The position numbers and the translations under genes are program-made. Source: Cryptomeria japonica (lineage: Eukaryota > Streptophyta > Pinopsida > Cupressales > Cupressaceae). Taken from it: a stretch of 64,000 nt of DNA. The notes under the pieces are model-generated. The model had not been told where the DNA came from and did not search any database. It saw only the letters and a program-made list of their open reading frames with translations. The DNA is taken from NCBI RefSeq assembly GCF_030272615.1, contig NC_081415.1, forward strand, positions 418,460,757 to 418,524,756, given 5' to 3'. Shown in pieces: positions 48,601 to 60,725 of this stretch. Numbering within the stretch: the stretch's first letter is position 1; each line of letters starts with the position of its first letter.

Positions 48601-48729
48601 CCAAGTATTAGATATACCATTTTTCAAGGCATTAAAGGAAATTAGGCATTCATTGACTTAACAATGCATAAAGGAACATGGAACTATTTAGCAAAGAAAC
48701 AAATAAGTACAATCAATGAATCTAAACAA

Positions 48730-49590
48730 GTTACATTGAAAAGGTTTGAAACCATTGAACCCTTTAAACCCTCAAACAATGCAGGCGAAATTGAAAACCA
48801 TTATACATTTACAAATGTAATGTGACGCTCAAATGGAAACGAAGAATGTATGAATATAAGGGTGAAATTGTGAACCATTATATATTTACAAAATGCTTTG
48901 CATTTGAAACCTCGAAAGCCTTCTACATGGTGGGGTTTATGTTTAAATGCAAGGAAGGGAACAAGAAAACCCTAAATGAATAGTCCATTTTAAATGATGG
49001 GTGCGGATATATTGTGGATGTGGAAACCATTAAACATAAACGGTGTAAAAAAACTATAGGAAGAGTGAAAAAGAAACCCTCAACCAGTTACATTGAAAGG
49101 GTTTGAAACCATTGAACCCTTTAAACTCTCAAAAAATGCAGGTGAAATTGAATACCTTTAAACAATTAAAGCAATGTGATGGTCGAAATGGAAACCAAGA
49201 AACCAAAATATGAGGCAGATGTTGTGAACCATTATACATTTACAAAATACATTGAATTTGAAACCCAGAAAGTAGTATGGGAACAAGAATACATTGAATT
49301 TGAAACCTCGAAAGTAGTAGTGAGTTTTATGTTTAAATGCAAGGATGGGAACTAAAAAACCCTAAATGAATAGTCCAATTTAAACGATGTGCACAGATAT
49401 ATTGTGGATGTCGAAACCATTAAAGATCAACAGTGTAAAAAAAATATTCGCAGAGTGAAAAAGAAACCCTCAACCTGTTACATTGAAAGGGTTTGAAACC
49501 AATGAATCCTTTAAACCCTCAAACAATGAATGTAAAATTGAATACCCTTAAACCATTAAAGCAATGTGATGGTCGACAAGTAAAACAAAA
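48730..49590. repeat. Satellite-like tandem repeat, period about 357-391 bp
   Basis: The start ttacattgaaa.ggtttg recurs at 48,730, 49,087 and 49,478. Each unit also carries gtttaaatgcaagga and atattgtggatgt. The third copy is partial. Confidence 0.85.
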
Positions 49591-50340
49591 AAACAAAATA
49601 TGAAACCCATACGCATTGACAATTAAAAATAAACCATACGCAAAGTGAATCTGAAACCCTAAACCATTCAACCTTTCAAACCATTCAAACATTGAAACCA
49701 CTGAAACCAGCCAATCATTAAAACCATTCAAACCCTCAAACATTAACGGTGAAATTTTAAACCCATTAACAGTGCTGCTCGAAATCAAAATTTATAACCA
49801 CTTTTTAGTAATGTGATGCTCGAAATCGAAAACATGCCACCGATATTAACAGTGATGCCCGAAATGAAAACCATTTGTATTGAAAAGTCACCATTACAAT
49901 TATAGTAGAGCTTGAACAGAGGATTATGATTCCTTTTGTACATGTATTTGTGTTCATGAACACATTATTTCGTGTTCAAAGATACAAAGACTTGCACACA
50001 AACGTCGCTGGACATGCAAACGAAAGAATGGAGGACATAACAACGGTGTCAAAAATGGCAAAGGAGGAAAGGAAAACAAAAACAAAAAACGGAATGAAAT
50101 CGGTAGGCCTTAGTGAGAGGACAAAACCTCGTATGGTTCGAATGGGGACAACGACTTCCAGTCCCATGTCGATGGCATCATGTCCTCATCGCCCGCCATA
50201 CCTACAAAAGCCTAAAAAAAAAGGAAGTAGAAAGCAAAAAACCAAAAAATGGAACCCCAAAAAAACCAAAAAACCAGGCAATGCAATGAGAAAGTCTTCC
50301 ATGTACCTGCATGAAGGTAAGCACAATCTAATTCCATTCT
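49591..50340. other. Non-coding part of the possible outer transposon
   Basis: An open frame at 49,926-50,342 (138 codons) is Lys/Thr-rich, encoded by A-rich text with KKKGSRKQKTKK. It lacks any recognisable domain and I do not call it a gene. Confidence 0.4.
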
Positions 50341-50439
50341 GACTACGTTCAACGCCATCGCGAGCAAGATGTGGAGCGAACAACGAGGATTGGAGAGAGC
50401 GCGGCAAACAAACCAACTTTGACTCGCTCAAAATGCGAG

Positions 50440-50977
50440 GAGGTTGTCAAATTAAATGTTCTTGTGGTTGAAATGCAGGACGAGCCAAGTGCACGAAAGG
50501 TGAGGTGACACGTAGTTAATGCCACTGCAAGGAAACTTTGAAGGTAGCAACAAGAACTTTGGACGGAGGAGTTGATGCATTGGGTGGGCATGTACAAGAA
50601 TGCCACATGGCAACCTCATTCGAAACTGACGAAAATATTAAATGGTTAACGGTGCGGGCCCAGCCACGTTCCGATCGATGGTCTGAAATGGCATAATCTC
50701 GACCACTCTAACGAATGGGTATAGCACATGTGGCATTATGTCGAGTCAGCACATAAGATTTTGATTTCAAGCAGCCAGCTCAACAATCCACATGGCCAGC
50801 AATGAAAATTGGTCTCCAGGTCCACGTGGCATGAATGGGTATAGAACACGTGGCATTATGCCGAGTCAGCGCATAAGATTTTGATTTGGGGTAGCCAGCT
50901 CAACAGTCCACATGGCCAGCAATCAAAATTGGTCTTCGCCCCGAAGTTAGGGTGCACATGTTCTGGCTCCTCTCCCC
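50440..50977 (-). repeat. Right terminal and subterminal region of the outer DNA transposon
   Basis: Reading inward from 50,977 on the minus strand: GGGGAGAGGAGCCAGAACATG, the gcaccctaacttcgggg block, gctggctacccc, then subterminal text shared with 46,528-46,900. A part of it (the block from ctggccatgtgga to cataatgccac) is duplicated in tandem, at about 50,750-50,845 and 50,860-50,930. TA follows the end at 50,978. Confidence 0.65.
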
Positions 50978-50979
50978 TA

Positions 50980-53063
50980 CATTTAAAGCTATGATGCCCA
51001 ACATCCTCATTGACAAAACATGCAATCCCTTGAGGAACTTTATTTTTTCGTAATATCCAAGAATGCCTTAGTTTAAAACCAATATTCTATATATATGTCC
51101 ATGTTATATTTTAGAGAGGTTGGCTCTCATATTCTATTCTTGTCTCTTTTTTAGAATCAAAATAAGACCAGCATATTCATGCCAAATAGTATTGATTCAA
51201 GTTCAAATAATTTTTAAAATTAGGTTTGTTAAATTGCTACAAAATGTGCAATTGTGGTTTTTATACCATAAGCAGTTATCAAGTAAACTAAAAATATCAG
51301 TTAAAAACATGGCACAAAGCAACCAACTCGACATGTCACCAATTAAACCAGCACAAAAGTAATATAGAAAGAAAGTGCACCTACTGCATTCCTACTTGTA
51401 AAGCAAAATCAGTGGTCATGTTTCAAAATGATTTGATATAAAGTTTAATTCCATCAAAAAAGTGTACAATTCAAAATCAAATCGTCAGTTAGTCAATGTT
51501 CAGACATCTTCATTAGTTTCTAATTTTGGCGTTGATGTTTTTACTCACTTTCACAAGCAGACTGAAACATCATCGATGTAACTGGCATTAACATAATAAT
51601 TTCGAGAGTTTTTTATTTATATTTTTTGAGAATTAAAAATTAGAAATGGCATGTTCACTATCAGGAATTTGATTAAAGCACATTCATAAATTCCACAGAT
51701 GCGTTATCAGATAATCTATATCAGCACTACATGACTCCCAGAGTCCCAACTCAACATATGCTGAAGATAATGCCTCAACTTTTTTAATTCACTGTGTGCA
51801 TACGGATCCAAAATGTATTGCTTTTTAATCTAAAATATCATATATATTTGTCTTCAACGTATAGAATCATAAGGTTCACAAAGTTTGACTCCATATTTTC
51901 TGCTAAAAAGTGCTTATAATACTTCAAAGCTAAAGACGACTTTGACAAAGCTGAATTCAAATGTAAAGACCAATAAGATCCCAAATGTAAATCATTTAAC
52001 AATAAATTCACCTTTTAACTTCTAAAAGGGCCAAGAAAAACTCGATGTGATTGTGGGATAACATACGCATAATTGATCCTAAATGCCCAAGAGAAATTAA
52101 AAATGGTAAATATTGTTATGTAATTCACCTCAGTGAAATAATAGTAAATGCCAAGAAAGAATAAAGCCACATATAATATAAAGCATTTTATCGTGTATAG
52201 CTCATTGCAAGCTACATTCATATAAACACATATATAATCTAAACGCCCTTCAACAGAAAAGCATCCGAAGAAGATATTCCTCATCAAAGGAACTAAACTA
52301 TTACATAACAAAGTCTAATCAAGGAGATATGTTTAGTACATTATAAATACTGATTGGAGATCAAACTTTTCAATATCAGTTCAATTTATTTACCAAGATG
52401 TAGACTAAAGGCCTTCCAGAAAATTTCAATCTAGAAATCACAGTTTTGTTTAATTAGATGTAAAATAAAATAAGGCAAACATTTATTAAAGGATAAATAT
52501 GATGCAGAATGATTTTCTTTGAATCTTAAATACCTATTATTCTAAAATTGACTGTTACAAATTAGCAAATTAGTCATATTTAGGTTTGTAAATCTATGCC
52601 ATTCAATAAAACATAGCTACAAGTTTAAAATTGAGTATTTACCTACAAGGAAAACCTCCAGAGAATATGGAATTCAACTTATAAAGTGTACTGTTATGTA
52701 AAGGGCGGCGATTAGAAATCTATGGTTTGCTGAAAATCTAACATAGTTCATGGTCAAAAACCTTTAAAACAATCCACAAGCCATCAAATTCCAGGCTTGC
52801 TAATACAACCATCACATAAGAAGTCAAAAGTCTGAACCTTGTGCAGGAAGTCCAAAGAGATTTTTGAATTCAGCATTGTTCTAAAAACGAAGTAAGATGA
52901 ATATTCTGGATGAAAATTATATTGAGGGCATTAATGCTCCTAGAAGAATCCGGATTTTCAATTTTAAACTGTTTAAAAACTTAGATTCCTGAATAAAAGG
53001 AATCAACAAAGACGAAAGCACATGAACTACCAAGGAATCAACTCTTCTAAATGTGAATAGAAG
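50980..53063. other. AT-rich low-repeat DNA
   Basis: About 2 kb with no coding frame of note and no transposon signature. It lies downstream of the candidate terminal exon on the minus strand, so it may include a 3' untranslated region. Confidence 0.4.
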
Positions 53064-53257
53064 CTATTCGTCTTCTTCAATATCATCATTCTCATCTTCC
53101 TTGGTTTCCTCACCAATCTTATCCTGCATCTCCTTGGTATCTTCAGCATGATGGCCATTTCCATTCTGCATTTCCAACTCAACCTCAGATTTCCTCTTTC
53201 GGTCCGCACTTTTTGTCTTGCTCTCTGACTTCTTTGATGCATTTTGTTTCCTAAAAG
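53064..53257 (-). CDS. Candidate terminal exon of a host nuclear protein gene
   Basis: On the minus strand a pyrimidine-rich acceptor (ctttcatttcacaatgcag) is followed at 53,257 by an open frame to TAG 53,066-53,064. The phase is two bases before a TTT AGG AAA start. The 63 or so residues are highly charged: a Lys/Ser-rich part (KKSESKTKSADRKRKSE), then an acidic tail (KEDENDDIEEDE). This composition suits the C-terminus of a chromatin, nucleolar or RNA-binding protein. The rest of the gene would lie at higher coordinates across long introns, but I could not identify another exon with confidence. The family is not recognised. Confidence 0.45.
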
Positions 53258-55030
53258 CTGCATTGTGAAATGAAAGATAGTTTTTTAAGAGCAGAAAGAA
53301 TCACAGCTCACACAAATATGATAATAAACTTCAAATATTTCTTCCATATAAGTCTGCCAGCAAGATGGGTAATAAGAAAGACTTCACCTCTGACTAGTTT
53401 ATGACATTACATTAAAAAGTCTTCTATTTCATGCAGGAAGCAACAGAAGGGAGCGAATTTATTGGTATAATGGATTCTGGTGGAGGGATAAAAACTATTC
53501 CAACCTCTTCACTTTATCGATATCTAGATGATAGGCTTAACAACAGCACCTCTGCAAACAAGGATTCTTTTCTAAGCTTAAATAAAACAGTAATAGATAT
53601 CAGCAATTTGTGCCCCTGTTAAATAATCAGTTCATCAGATTTTACTCTTAATCTTATTGTAGTTGATACTATTATTGTTTCTGTATAGTTTCAATCCACT
53701 ACTTGTACAAGACCATGCAATGCTGATTACTAAATTAAATATAAAATCACCTATATACTCCACATTTAATTCATACTCTTGAGCTGTGTTGGAGATTTAA
53801 ATGCTTGTTTAGGGACTCCATTGAAGACCCAAATTAGATATAAGTAGAAAATGTATTCTAAGACCACAGATTCTTTTCAAAATTGCTATGTAATGCTGCT
53901 ATTGTGAATCGAGGGCAATGGCATGTACAAAGAAAATCTGCCATGTTGTTTTAAGCCAGTCGCATTTATCTGTTCCTTTCCATGCATGCAGGTCACGAGA
54001 ACATCCAGATCAGCATCAGTCATATAGAGACAAGACAGCACACAATGTTTGGCTTCCACTTCTTCCCTTGGCCTCTCAATTTGGGTTTGCATGTCAAGTT
54101 TCCTTCAGATCTTACAGAAAATGACTCCCTAAACCTAAGCATGAAAAATAATTGACAAAAGCAATGAGGCTTGACGTACAAAGAGCAACATGGAAGGTAC
54201 AAAGAAAGATGATATCATTATTGTGCAAATCAAAATTTGCAGGATATCTGTGAAGGTCAATAATGGCAGGCAAATCTTGACAAAAAAACTACAACTGGAA
54301 AACCTTCGTTTTGCACTCCAGAAACTACAAAATGAAATTTTGCAACTCTCATCAAGCTTTGGATATACGAACCTCTGCCAATTATAAACAGCATTATTGA
54401 ATTAATGATTAGCATTTTAATTTGCACCTTTCAATGCAACACAAAATGGACTTGATGTGCAATAGAACTGCTCTTTGAATTAAAAGGTGAAGCTGCCTGT
54501 AAAACAAAATTAATTTAATATAAATGTACTTGCTATTTACAATCTTTACAATGTTTTCTAGGGTGATTCATGTTAAATAAAACTAAATGAATGTATCTTC
54601 AGATTCACTTACGGCAGAACACAAGGCAAAAGGTTTTTATGTTTTTTGGACTAAAAATAAATCATATGACTACATGCTAGTGCTATTCAACTTTAAAAAG
54701 AGGATGAATAATAGAAGTAAATATACAAGAATGAATAGGTTAAACACATACACCAAACGGTATAAGTTAAACACAACAGTGTTACTCAAAACCACAAGAG
54801 ACCAACCTAACACCTACTACAATACAAAGCTTTTAGCAAATGTTGAATTTCAACTCAGAGAAACATGATAACCACCTAAAGCAAAACCCTTACATTTGGT
54901 AATGTAAATACAAATTAAGCATACTAAATACTATTTGAACAAATAATTTTTTACCATAAATTCTCGGTGAATGACTATTTCAACAAGGTGTGAAAATTAC
55001 CATTAGAAATAAAATGCAAAATAACACTTA
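53258..55030. other. Low-repeat region, probable introns or intergenic DNA
   Basis: Several short open frames occur (for example 53,976-54,150 on the plus strand after a tttccatgcatgcag acceptor-like site), but none shows a recognisable domain. Confidence 0.3.
53437..53622 (+). CDS. Possible plus-strand exon
   Basis: A good acceptor (cttctatttcatgcag) precedes 61 open codons ending at TAA 53,620. The product includes GSEFIGIMDSGGGIKTIP and LYRYLDDRL, which looks protein-like. No family is recognised. It lies within 200 bp of the opposite-strand exon, so at least one of the two calls may be wrong. Confidence 0.25.
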   Translation, partial: EATEGSEFIGIMDSGGGIKTIPTSSLYRYLDDRLNNSTSANKDSFLSLNKTVIDISNLCPC

Positions 55031-55035
55031 TTTTG

Positions 55036-56210
55036 TGATGTCCCCATTTTTGCGCCTTCCTTAGTGTTAGTGTTTTTAGCAGAGTTAGCCTATCAGCAGT
55101 GGTTCCCATAGGCTAATATAGTGGATAGGGAACCCATTCGAGGACTGGTGGACCTTGTAAGGGGTTTTGTTTGGCATTTCAAGAGCTCAGAGCCAAATTC
55201 CTATTTTTTAGGAGGTACTACTATTTTTAGGCAATCATCAATGGGCCACAAGAGTAGCATCCGTTGTCAATTTCAGTGGCCAGCAAATGATTATGAATAA
55301 ATATTTAAATATTAAAGTTAATATAAAGTTAAAGTTAACTTTAATGTTTTATTTAAATAAATTGAAGTTACTTTATTATAAAGTGACTTTTTAAATAAAT
55401 TATGAAGTTACTGTATAAATTGTCACTAAAAAGGCGCCCACTTTGGAGAAGTTTAATAAAGTTGATAAAATAATAAATTTAATAATTTGTGCGCGGGTTT
55501 TGATGAGAATATAAAAGTTTATTTTGGAGAGCTATTATTTCATTATTCTTAAATGCACAAAATTGGAGCTTGAAGAGAAACAAGGGTTTCCAGAGAACTT
55601 TCAATCTTTGAGAATGAAATTTCTCATAGATTCGTGTGTTTGCAGGTGTGAAAGATCACTTGAGAACATCACTACGGGTAGCCTCAATTAGAGGTTGCAT
55701 TTGAGCTTTCAATTATAGGTTTTGGTTCATATCTTTCAGAGGTAGCTCTTTTTGGTTCTGGGTATTGTTTCTATGATCTTTCTACAGCTAGGCAATAGAG
55801 ATTGATATATAACATGCAGGGTTATAGTGTTGCTTGAATTTATTTAAAGGGTTGCTAGACAAGATTGTGAAGTCATTGAAAATACAATTTATTTGTTTTT
55901 TACAAGGGTTTACAGGCAAAGTATGGATGCCATTAATTGCATATTTTGGTGTAGTATTTCAGGGGTTTTCATCAACTGATTGGTAAGGCATTGAGAAAGG
56001 CAGATTTTGGAAGGGTTTCAGATCCAAATCAGATCGCATAAATTTATTGCAGTCGGCTGTCCCAACTTTAACCTTCAGTCTTTGCATCTCCATTTGGTGC
56101 GGGGATTCTAGAATTGTCAGTTGCAGCCACAATGAGTGTTTGCATTGGGATTAACTTTGTCATGAATTCTAACTATTGCCTGTAAATGATCAAGACTATT
56201 TCCAGAACCA
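55036..56210 (+). mobile_element. LTR-like sequence starting TGTGATGTCCCC
   Basis: The start resembles LTR ends with a GTCCCC word. A TATA-like TATAAAAG lies near 55,511, followed by an untranslated-leader-like text with a gt/ag pattern near 55,640. No partner copy or internal genes are in the window, so this is tentative. AT-rich palindromic words (aaagttaacttta) occur near 55,325-55,345. Confidence 0.25.
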
Positions 56211-56214
56211 TTGA

Positions 56215-56335
56215 GAAGGAAAAAAGGTACATTTTAACACATGGCATGCCTTTCAAGCCAAGAACACATAAATTCTATCATAAAAGTCATGATTCCATAA
56301 TATATTATCATTTCAGAAGTGTGAACTTGTTTCTA
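56215..56335. repeat. Inverted copy of 59,783-59,905 (about 120 bp)
   Basis: The reverse complement of this block matches 59,783-59,905 at most positions, including ggcatgcc and the tgtgttcttggctt word. The flanks do not match. It is a dispersed repeat present in both orientations. Confidence 0.8.
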
Positions 56336-57245
56336 TAAAAGTAATCACAAGAGTAGTTGTTTAAGGTTGGTCAATTGGAGTATTGAGTCTTCTTATGAAG
56401 AGTGCATATGTGAAGCATGACATGGGATGTGTGGATTCATGCTTGGACACATGGGGGATGCATTGGAGAGGTTTAATGTTTCAAAGGTGTTAATGGAGGC
56501 TCTGAAGATGTATTGTAATGTTTGTATTGCTGAATAATACATGAGTCATGGATGCTTTTGGAGGCTGGGTTTTCTCCTCTATAAGGGTTTTCCTAGGGTA
56601 TGATGTTGTGTCATCTTTTGATGGTATGTTTTCTACTCTCTTGCATGTGGATTTTGAAGATGATGTTTGCATAGGTACATTTTAAACCCATGAGATTACA
56701 AAACCATTAACCCCTCATTTAATATTGGTTATTAAATTTTCACTTTATTAATACTTCTCCAATATTAAATTAAATATATTTTCCCAATGTTAGACCCCAT
56801 ATTAAATTTATTTCTCAATGTTACATACAACCATAAAGTGGCCCCAAGAATGTTAACTCCTAGTGATGCATGCAATTCTAGGCCCCCTTAGGTGCACCAC
56901 ACACATAATAATAAATTAAACATTATAAGCATTATGCAAGGTGTACAACACCTAATTACTATACATTTTTCTTTATATGTGAAAATTATTGAATAAGCTT
57001 ATCAAAAAGTTAATCATGTTATTAAAATATTTGAAAGGAGAAAAGTATTTTATTAGGCAAGTCAAATTGAGTTTAGTATTGTATTTTAAGTTAAAAGTGA
57101 TTCTATTGTATTTAACACAAATTTGCCATAAGAACTCTACTAGTTCTTATATGTTAAGGTTCTATAATGGATATGTGCATGTTTTATCCATGTTTTCATA
57201 TGAATATTTTAAATTTCCCTATTTATTTTAATTTTCCCTACTTTT
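56336..57245. other. Non-coding AT-rich DNA
   Basis: No gene or element is recognised. Confidence 0.4.
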
Positions 57246-57350
57246 ATATAGCCGTCCCCTAGCCGTCCCCGAAATTGGCAAAAAAAATCACCGTCCCGAA
57301 AATGCGTACCCCCGTCCCCTGCCGTCCCCGTCCCGAAAACTTGGGGTAAC
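57246..57350. repeat. CCGTCCCC-rich GC island
   Basis: A roughly 100-bp GC-rich patch in AT-rich surroundings, with gccgtcccc, ccgtcccgaaa and cccgtcccc repeated about seven times. Its origin is unknown. It looks like the edge of a transposon. Confidence 0.6.
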
Positions 57351-58031
57351 AGAGAGATTAATTGAAAATTAAAAAATATCTATTTGAAATTAGATATTAA
57401 CTCAAAACGATAAAGTTAGTATGTGAAAAGGAAAAGAGGACATTGTAATTTAGGCTTTAGGATATATTGCAAAAAGTGCTCATTATTTCATTGTGCGTCT
57501 TATTTTGGAGATCATGAACAGAAATGAAAAGAACATGCTTTCTTGAAGCACTACCTTGTATTGGATTGAGTGCAAAATCTTTGATTGTGGTGTAGATATG
57601 CTTGGCTTGCTTATGGGTGAAGAATTTGAACTCCTTTGTTTATCTTGGGGTTGCATTGAAGGTATTTATCATTCTTTCATTGTAAGTTATAGATGTGCAA
57701 ATTTCATTTTGTTGTAGAGTTTCAAATATAGAAAACATAATTTGGTACACAAACCTTGGCAAAATATTCTAAAAATTCATGCGAATGCATTTCTTGGTGG
57801 TGGGTAAATTAAGAACAAAAGGGTATAGTTGGATATTTAATGGGATGTTTTTCTAGTTTTTATAAAATGCTACCTAAACCCTTGAAAGATTCTCATAACT
57901 TTTATGTGATGGTAAAAGTGTCATCTCCTTGTCATTTTTTTAAAACTACACGAATAGGCCTAGCCCCCCTACAACCTACAATGCGCTTGTCAAACTTTTT
58001 CACGTGATCGGTGACATTGGTGTGACACGCC
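57351..58031. other. Non-coding DNA
   Basis: Nothing recognisable is present. Confidence 0.4.
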
Positions 58032-58990
58032 TGTTGGGTCTCAAATCAACAGATTGGATAAGTTCTAAGGAAATGCCAACTCCTATAATCAAACCCTCCA
58101 ATTGACTTGGCCAACTTATAGAGTGAACCTATGTGGTTACTAACTCCCTCACTTCAAGTTCTGCAAGACCTAGGCGGGTATACCTATTCACTAGTAGCTT
58201 TCGATGACTAATGCTTTTTATGGCAGATTGTTTATCTTAATCTAACTTCCTCCTATCTCAGAATGGCATAGGTTCCTAGGATGGGTGGCTTTTAGATGAG
58301 TTCAAGATTATTGTTGTGGAAGCTATTCGATCTTTGTATTTGAAATTTATAAGTATGTATACTATTGCTAACTGGTTTTATGTGTCCTACTCAACTAGTC
58401 CTATTTCTTTAATGTAAAAGTAATTAATATGGTAAAGGTTGTGATTTGTGAATGACCAGTGTCTTTCATGTTATTTGGGCTACATAGTCTTATATTTCTC
58501 TAGGACTTAATGTATGATTTGTGAGACAGTTTTTAAACTTACCCCCTTTGGTAAATCTATCAGTTGTTGTTTCTTATGAGATCTGCTAAATGTTTATATC
58601 ATAAACCGCTTGAATGAATTTAACCTTAACCTTAAAGGACCATCCAAGGAAGAACTACAAGGAACAATTACAATTCGCAAGTAGATCCTATTAATCCAAG
58701 CTTATAGCATAGAAACATAAACTTCACTGTAAGAATACGAATAACCTTATCTCCTTTAGATAATATCACAAACAACTGCCTACAGAAAATGAAATAACTC
58801 ACAACACATGTGCGAAGGAAAACAACTGATTGTATTAAAAGTTTCAAAATAGTACAATATTATCCAAAGTCTCCTATATTTTTCTCTCACCCTCCCCCTC
58901 ATCTACATTTTTTAACCACTTATATATGTGGTTGAATGGGCACCATACCCCTTTTGGGGTGAAAAGTCACTATTTTACATTAAAATTAAC
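58032..58990 (-). mobile_element. LTR fragment of the Tat family (U5, R and promoter part)
   Basis: Starts TGTTGGGTCTCAAATCAAC, the reverse complement of the Tat LTR end. It follows 17,805-18,690 closely over U5 (gcctcc-free text such as gacctaggcgggtatacc and attgacttggccaac), then more loosely to a TATA-like TATATATG near 58,920. Beyond about 58,990 there is no trace of the accessory ORF or TCGA array. It is either truncated or a short-U3 relative. Confidence 0.8.
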
Positions 58991-59039
58991 AAAACCCTTT
59001 GAAATTAATATGCAAACTAATTAGTCAATAACCTTGCTT

Positions 59040-59390
59040 TAAGCTATCTTTCGGGTTTTTGTTTGGTCGGCAGCCTTAAACTTCAGATACGAATCTGAAT
59101 TTTTTTGTGGTGGTAAGAAACATCCACTTCTAAAATGGGTCTTCATCATATTTGATATTTGCATACATTTTCATTCCAAGTCGACATCTTCTTTCATGCA
59201 GGTCGAAATAACAAGCTTTTCAGCCTTCTTACGGTCTTTTGTATGGTCTACAGCCAAAAACACATTGTACAGATCTAATATTTTTACTGGAACTTGGAAA
59301 CTTGATTTTCTGAAATGGGTATTTCTTATATTTTCATGTTTCATTCATTTTAATTCTCTGTTCATATCATCTTTTCTACAGATCAAAAAC
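59040..59390. repeat. Diverged tandem duplication, period about 170 bp
   Basis: Each unit has a tttggtc or tatggtc plus ggcagcc/acagcc block, a cagat block, an aaatgggt block, and a cat.ttcattc block before a tttct.caggtc end. The first unit ends near 59,210 and the second near 59,385. A 3' U3 origin is possible but not shown. Confidence 0.5.
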
Positions 59391-59782
59391 ACTAGTCTTT
59401 CATGGGGTCCATTGGAATTAATTTATTCATATCCTCCTTTACTCTAGTTGTTCAAATCATTAATCATCCATTATGTGTCATTTCCATGAAGTGACCACCA
59501 TTTTTAATAGTAGGGTGCTTGAAATTATTTGGAAATTTGAAGCCCCAACAATGCCCTCAAGTACCAAATGGACAAAGGGAATGTACCTCATGGCCACTTG
59601 CCTGCAACAAGACACTTTTAGCCAAGGTCCTTGTCTATGTTCTCCTTATCATTTTGAATTAGAGGGTATTTTTAGATTTTAAATATTGTGTTTTCAATTC
59701 TTGACAAAATTTTGGGATGATAGCTTAAAGAGCCATTAATGGTTGTACCTAGGTATTTTGGAATATCTTAATTTATTTCTTT

Positions 59783-59905
59783 TTGAAATTTGAAACTTTT
59801 GAAATGATATTATTTTATGGAATCATGAATTTTATGATGGAATTAATGTGTTCTTGGCTTCAAAGGCATGCCATGTGTTAAGTGTATCTTTTTTCCTTCT
59901 AAGGG
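59783..59905. repeat. Inverted partner of 56,215-56,335
   Basis: See 56,215-56,335. The text here reads ttggcttcaaaggcatgcc in its middle. Confidence 0.8.
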
Positions 59906-60725
59906 CTTACTGCATGTCAAAATGATGAGAAGGTTAGGGCTAGGAGTGGAATGGATTACATTGAGAATGCAACATGTTGAAAGGATGGCTTGCATTGGGA
60001 ATTACACAATGTGCCGAATGGGAATTTGGAAGGATTGGTTGCTATCAGGAATCATGTAATGTGTCAAAAGGACATCTAAAAAGGTGGGTTGCAATTACCA
60101 TTGTTACCAAGGGGGGTGCTTGCTTTTCAAACCGTGCGTTTAATTGGTCCTAGCTTGGTTTTGGAGAACAAATGGGATGCTACTCTTTATCCTTAACTTG
60201 TCTTGCTTATTGTTGCTTGGACTCATGTAGTTCATCATGTGTAAGAGAAAACCTTGGTTGAAGTGTTGTTGTATGTGGCCAATCTTGTATGCCATGTTTG
60301 TGTATAATAACTAGGGAGGTCATCTCGCAGTTTAAAGGGGGTTGATCACCATCAAGATTGCTCATAGGAATCATTGTGGAGTACCATGGAGTTTCTACAA
60401 GGATCTTGTAGCTCTTGATGACTTCTTGTCATATTATCTTGTCTTATTTGGGAAACTTGTTATCTTGTTGAAAGTTGTAATATATGGTTATTGGTGAAAT
60501 TTGTTAAATCATGGAAAAGTGGTAATTGTATATGTACATCATCTTTGTATTACATTGTGATCCATCCCTATTTGGGATGTGATCTCTCCATACTAACCAT
60601 GTGAACATTATGATTTATGTTGAAACCAAATATCAATTTGGAATGAAATATTATGATTGTGAATAGTCCTAAAATTGATCTTGTGATGAAAATGATGGAT
60701 TAGGCATGTTGTGCCTCATGTTAGA
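59906..60725. other. Non-coding DNA
   Basis: No gene is recognised. A 63-codon open frame at 59,868-60,059 has no supporting evidence. Confidence 0.4.

Larger units (their letters stand above)
36319..50977. mobile_element. Possible outer DNA transposon with GGGGAGAGGAG termini
   Basis: The left end at 36,319 (TA then GGGGAGAGGAG) and the right end at 50,977 (CTCCTCTCCCC then TA) are inverted over 11 exact bases and share a looser ten or more bases beyond. TA flanks both. If these are partners, the element is about 5.5 kb without the nested 9.1-kb element. The similarity beyond 25 bp is weak, so they could be ends of two different related elements. Confidence 0.35.

Noticed and set aside
49926-50342. 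138-codon Lys-rich plus-strand frame
   Set aside because: A-rich low-complexity text within transposon DNA; no domain and no conserved counterpart at 46.5 kb.
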